Below are positions 15,049 to 17,847 of a DNA stretch of 17,847 nt, in pieces. The translations under genes were made by a program, and so were the position numbers. This DNA is from UBA4416 sp044353195 (GTDB lineage: Bacteria; Bacteroidota; Bacteroidia; B-17B0; Aurantibacillaceae), in assembly GCA_044353195.1 (NCBI GenBank), contig JBILCJ010000023.1:1-17847 (forward strand), written 5' to 3'. The notes under the pieces were generated by a model. The model saw only the letters and a program-made list of their open reading frames with translations. It did no database searches and was not told the DNA's origin. Position 1 is the first letter of the stretch. Each line of letters opens with the position of its first letter.

Positions 15049-16797
15049 ATGAATCTTAATCAATTATTTCGAAAAAAAAATATTTCAGATATTTTAGCAA
15101 AGGCTGAAAGTGATAGCAAATTAAACGGAGGCTTAGCGAAACACCTTGGCGTTAAAGATTTAACAGCACTTGGCATAGCGGCCATTATTGGAGCTGGTAT
15201 CTTCACAACGATTGGACAAGCTAGTGCAGATGGTGGTCCAGCAGTTATTTTTTTATTTATTTTTACAGCAATTGCTTGTGGTTTTGCAGCTTTCGCCTAT
15301 GCTGAATTTGCTAGCATATTGCCTGTTTCAGGGAGTGCATATACATATAGTTATGTTGTCTTTGGCGAATTATTTGCTTGGATTATTGGTTGGGCTTTAA
15401 TTATGGAATACGCTATTGGTAACATTACAGTAGCGATTGGTTGGAGTGGTTACTTTACAGGACTTTTATCAAGTATGGGATTGCATCTTCCTGAATGGAT
15501 GACGATCGACTATTTATCTGCCTCAAACGGATACGCGGAAGTTGCTAAAGAATTAGCAAATGGAAAATTACTTTCTGATTTTAGTTTTAATGCTCAAGAA
15601 GCTTATTTAGCTTGGACAAGTGCACCAACTATGTTTGGCTTTCATTTGATAGCCGATTTGCCTGCGTTATTAATTATATTTTTAATTACATGGTTAGTAT
15701 ATCGCGGCATTAAAGAATCCAAGAATGCTAGTAATGCTATGGTGATTATTAAATTAGCTGTTGTGTTATTAGTGATTGCAGTTGGCGCATTTTATGTTGA
15801 TACTGCAAATTGGCATCCATTTGCACCAAATGGAGTAGGTGGTATTCTAAAAGGTGTTTCTGCCGTTTTCTTTGCTTACATTGGTTTTGATGCCATCAGT
15901 ACCACTGCCGAGGAGTGTAAAAATCCTCAAAAAGATTTGCCAAAAGGAATGATGTGGGCCATAATTATTTGCACTATTTTATACGTTGTAATCGCGTTAG
16001 TTTTAACGGGCATGGTTCATTACACTGATTTAGCTGTGAATGACCCACTTGCTTTTGTTTTCGAAAAATTAAATTTAAAATGGCTATCTGGTATTATAGC
16101 AGTCAGTGCTGTTGTTGCTATGGCAAGTGTATTATTGGTTTTTCAATTGGGTCAACCTCGTATTTGGATGAGCATGAGCAGAGATGGATTGTTACCAAAA
16201 CGTTTCTCGAAAATTCATCCAAAATTTAATACACCTTCATTTGCAACAATTGTTACTGGTTTCATTGTTGGTGGTGGAGCCTTGTTTATGAATATGTCTA
16301 CGGTGACTGATTTATGTAGTATCGGAACACTCTTCGCTTTTGTTTTAGTATGTGCAGGTGTTTTGAAATTAGATACAATGCCTAATAAACCTGAACGAAA
16401 ATTTAAAACGCCCTATATGAATGCTCAATACATTGCGCCTATTATTTTTATAGGAACAGTTGTAAGTATTTATGTATTTAACAAGGAAAACATGCTTTCG
16501 TTTTTATGTTCAACCGATGCATCCTCGCATCGTTTTGATTTTTTCGTGTTCATGTATAATATACCTATGTGGATTTTTTCTTTGATTTCTGTTTATATGA
16601 CCATACAGTGTTACAAGAAAAAGCACTCATTGATACCCGTGTTAGGCTTAATCAGTTGCTTATACATGATGGCACAAATTGATTTAAAGAATTGGATTGG
16701 CTTTGTAATTTGGCTTATTATTGGCCTTATTATTTACTTTACTTACAGCTATAAAAAAAGTAAACTCAATTTAGAAACGCAACTTGTAAAGGATTAA
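15049..16797 (+). CDS. APC-superfamily amino acid permease (CAT/YfnA-like)
   Basis: 582 residues with about 12-14 membrane segments after a polar N-terminus of about 35 residues (GGLAKHLGVKDLTALGIAAI is typical of cationic amino acid transporter relatives). Segment 1 has the substrate-binding break IIGAGIFTTIG (46-56). Segment 6 has FFAYIGFDAISTTAEE (274-289) followed by CKNPQKDLPKG, the most diagnostic motif of the CAT/YfnA group. RIWMSMSRDGLLP (371-383) is the conserved loop after segment 8. A long extracytoplasmic loop (about 141-198) accounts for much of the extra length over the 434-residue permease nearby, as do the additional C-terminal segments. It should import amino acids with protons or by exchange; substrate is unassigned. 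It is transcribed alone, 93 bases after the PD40 gene and 14 bases before the convergent peroxidase, with an inverted repeat upstream that could be regulatory. Confidence 0.94.
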   Translation: MNLNQLFRKKNISDILAKAESDSKLNGGLAKHLGVKDLTALGIAAIIGAGIFTTIGQASADGGPAVIFLFIFTAIACGFAAFAYAEFASILPVSGSAYTYSYVVFGELFAWIIGWALIMEYAIGNITVAIGWSGYFTGLLSSMGLHLPEWMTIDYLSASNGYAEVAKELANGKLLSDFSFNAQEAYLAWTSAPTMFGFHLIADLPALLIIFLITWLVYRGIKESKNASNAMVIIKLAVVLLVIAVGAFYVDTANWHPFAPNGVGGILKGVSAVFFAYIGFDAISTTAEECKNPQKDLPKGMMWAIIICTILYVVIALVLTGMVHYTDLAVNDPLAFVFEKLNLKWLSGIIAVSAVVAMASVLLVFQLGQPRIWMSMSRDGLLPKRFSKIHPKFNTPSFATIVTGFIVGGGALFMNMSTVTDLCSIGTLFAFVLVCAGVLKLDTMPNKPERKFKTPYMNAQYIAPIIFIGTVVSIYVFNKENMLSFLCSTDASSHRFDFFVFMYNIPMWIFSLISVYMTIQCYKKKHSLIPVLGLISCLYMMAQIDLKNWIGFVIWLIIGLIIYFTYSYKKSKLNLETQLVKD

Positions 16798-16811
16798 AAA
16801 ACGAACACGCG

Positions 16812-17777
16812 TTAATTTTTCAAAAACTGTTTGTCTGTTAAAGAATTTAAGAAAGCTTCCAAATCTAATTTTTCTTTGACACTTAAGTGAAGTGGTTTTT
16901 TTAGCAAGCTATCTCTATTTATTGAATTTGAAACGAATTTATCGGGTTCATTGTAGTAATCAATCACTTCTTTTAATGTTTTATGCATGCCGTTATGCAT
17001 ATAAGGCCCCGTAATACTCACGTTTCTTAATCCAGGTGTTTTAAATTTCCCTAAGTCTGTTGGTTTTCTTGTTACCATAAATCGACCACTGTCATTTAAT
17101 TCTTTACCATTAAATAATCCAATATTTCTAAATTGATCTCCTGTAAAATCAGGTCCAAAATGACAATCAAAGCATTTTCCTTTTTCGTTAAAAATAACTC
17201 TACCACGTTTAGCTGCTGCCGAAAATTGCGTTGTATCTTTTTCTGTCATGTAATTATCAAAGGCTGAATTATTTGTTTCTAATGTCCTTTCGTAGGCCGC
17301 AAGTGCATCAACTACATTTTTTTTATCTGCAATTTTACCAAAAATGGAAATGAAAAATGATCGGTATTGTTCGTGTTTATTTAATCGACGAACTACTTCA
17401 GATAAAGGTAATGCCATCTCTACTGGGTTTTCAATTGGCCCAGAGGCTTGTTCTTCCAAAGTTTCAGATCTTCCATCCCAAAAATGAAACGACCGACTGC
17501 TTAAATTCATTGCACTAGGTGTATTTCTTGCACCTTTTGCACTATCTACTCCAAAACTAAGAGCTATGTTATCAGAAAATGCAAATTCTGGTTTATGACA
17601 AGAAGCACAACTTACTTGATTTCCGCGGGATAATAATGAATCAAAGAATAATAGTTTTCCAAGCTCTTCAATACTTGTTGGTTTAGTTAATTGCTTCTCT
17701 AAATGCGTTGATTGAGAGCATTGACTTAAGCAAAAAATAAAAACTAGAAAAAGACTAAGCCTAACAACGATTTTCAT
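16812..17777 (-). CDS. Di-haem cytochrome c peroxidase (CCP/MauG family) lipoprotein
   Basis: 321 residues. The signal peptide ends in a lipobox L17-S18-Q19-C20, so the protein is probably lipid-anchored rather than free in the periplasm. Two haem c sites are present: C57-A-S-C60-H61 in the N-terminal domain and C202-F-D-C205-H206 in the C-terminal domain. FWDGR (99-103) followed by TLEEQASGPIENPVEMA (106-122), and TPGLRNVSITGPYMHNGMHK (247-266), are standard for the family; M260 in PYMH is the likely sixth ligand of the high-potential haem. These enzymes reduce hydrogen peroxide with electrons from small cytochromes or quinol-linked carriers; MauG-like oxidation of another substrate cannot be ruled out. 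It is convergent with the permease, 14 bases away, and has no partner gene in view. The 70 bases upstream to the window end show no clear promoter. Confidence 0.93.
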   Translation of the reverse strand: MKIVVRLSLFLVFIFCLSQCSQSTHLEKQLTKPTSIEELGKLLFFDSLLSRGNQVSCASCHKPEFAFSDNIALSFGVDSAKGARNTPSAMNLSSRSFHFWDGRSETLEEQASGPIENPVEMALPLSEVVRRLNKHEQYRSFFISIFGKIADKKNVVDALAAYERTLETNNSAFDNYMTEKDTTQFSAAAKRGRVIFNEKGKCFDCHFGPDFTGDQFRNIGLFNGKELNDSGRFMVTRKPTDLGKFKTPGLRNVSITGPYMHNGMHKTLKEVIDYYNEPDKFVSNSINRDSLLKKPLHLSVKEKLDLEAFLNSLTDKQFLKN

Positions 17778-17847
17778 GATTCAACGCAAATACTTTATGA
17801 TGATTTATTTTTTATGTTTTGTAAAAAACAGGCAAAAAAAAAGCTCA

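Noticed and set aside
1..17847. Mobile element, phage, CRISPR or defence island
   Set aside because: No transposase, integrase, direct repeat array, tRNA-flanked insertion or known defence domain was seen; gene content is housekeeping and envelope.

Overview
The window reads as ordinary chromosomal DNA of a member of the Bacteroidota, probably Flavobacteriales-like; the order is a guess. The evidence is AT-rich DNA, the gene order purH-mreB-mreC-mreD-mrdA-rodA, an M23 peptidase divergent from alaS, a Bacteroidota-type -7 box (TATCTTTG) before purH, and export signals typical of the phylum. No rRNA, tRNA, CRISPR array, insertion sequence, integrase or phage gene was seen. The longest stretch without a gene is about 267 bases (4494-4760).

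Left part (1-4493). The 5' portion of alaS runs leftward off the window edge. Divergent from it is a tight three-gene unit: a membrane-anchored M23 peptidoglycan endopeptidase, an APC-family amino acid permease (1-base overlap) and a lipoprotein of unknown function (8-base overlap).

Centre-left (4494-6129). A lone gene encodes an exported, membrane-anchored seven-bladed RCC1-type beta-propeller. It has no obvious operon partner and is the least routine protein here.

Centre (6130-13370, minus strand). purH (last two steps of IMP synthesis) is followed by the elongasome genes mreB, mreC, mreD, mrdA (PBP2) and rodA. MreB filaments, through MreC/MreD, position the RodA glycosyltransferase and PBP2 transpeptidase that build the side-wall peptidoglycan. 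mreC-mreD-mrdA-rodA are overlapping or nearly so; mreD uses a GTG start. PBP2 carries a Cys/His-rich stretch that may be a remodelled zinc site.

Right part (13371-17847). A PAP2-family lipid phosphatase overlaps an exported PD40-type propeller protein. Next come a second, larger APC permease with an 8-bp inverted repeat just before its start, and, convergent with it, a di-haem cytochrome c peroxidase-type lipoprotein.

Most of the window is core housekeeping and cell-wall biology. I see no convincing undescribed multi-gene system. The best leads are the RCC1 propeller, the unknown lipoprotein coupled to a peptidoglycan hydrolase and a permease, the PBP2 Cys/His cluster, and the dyad before the second permease.
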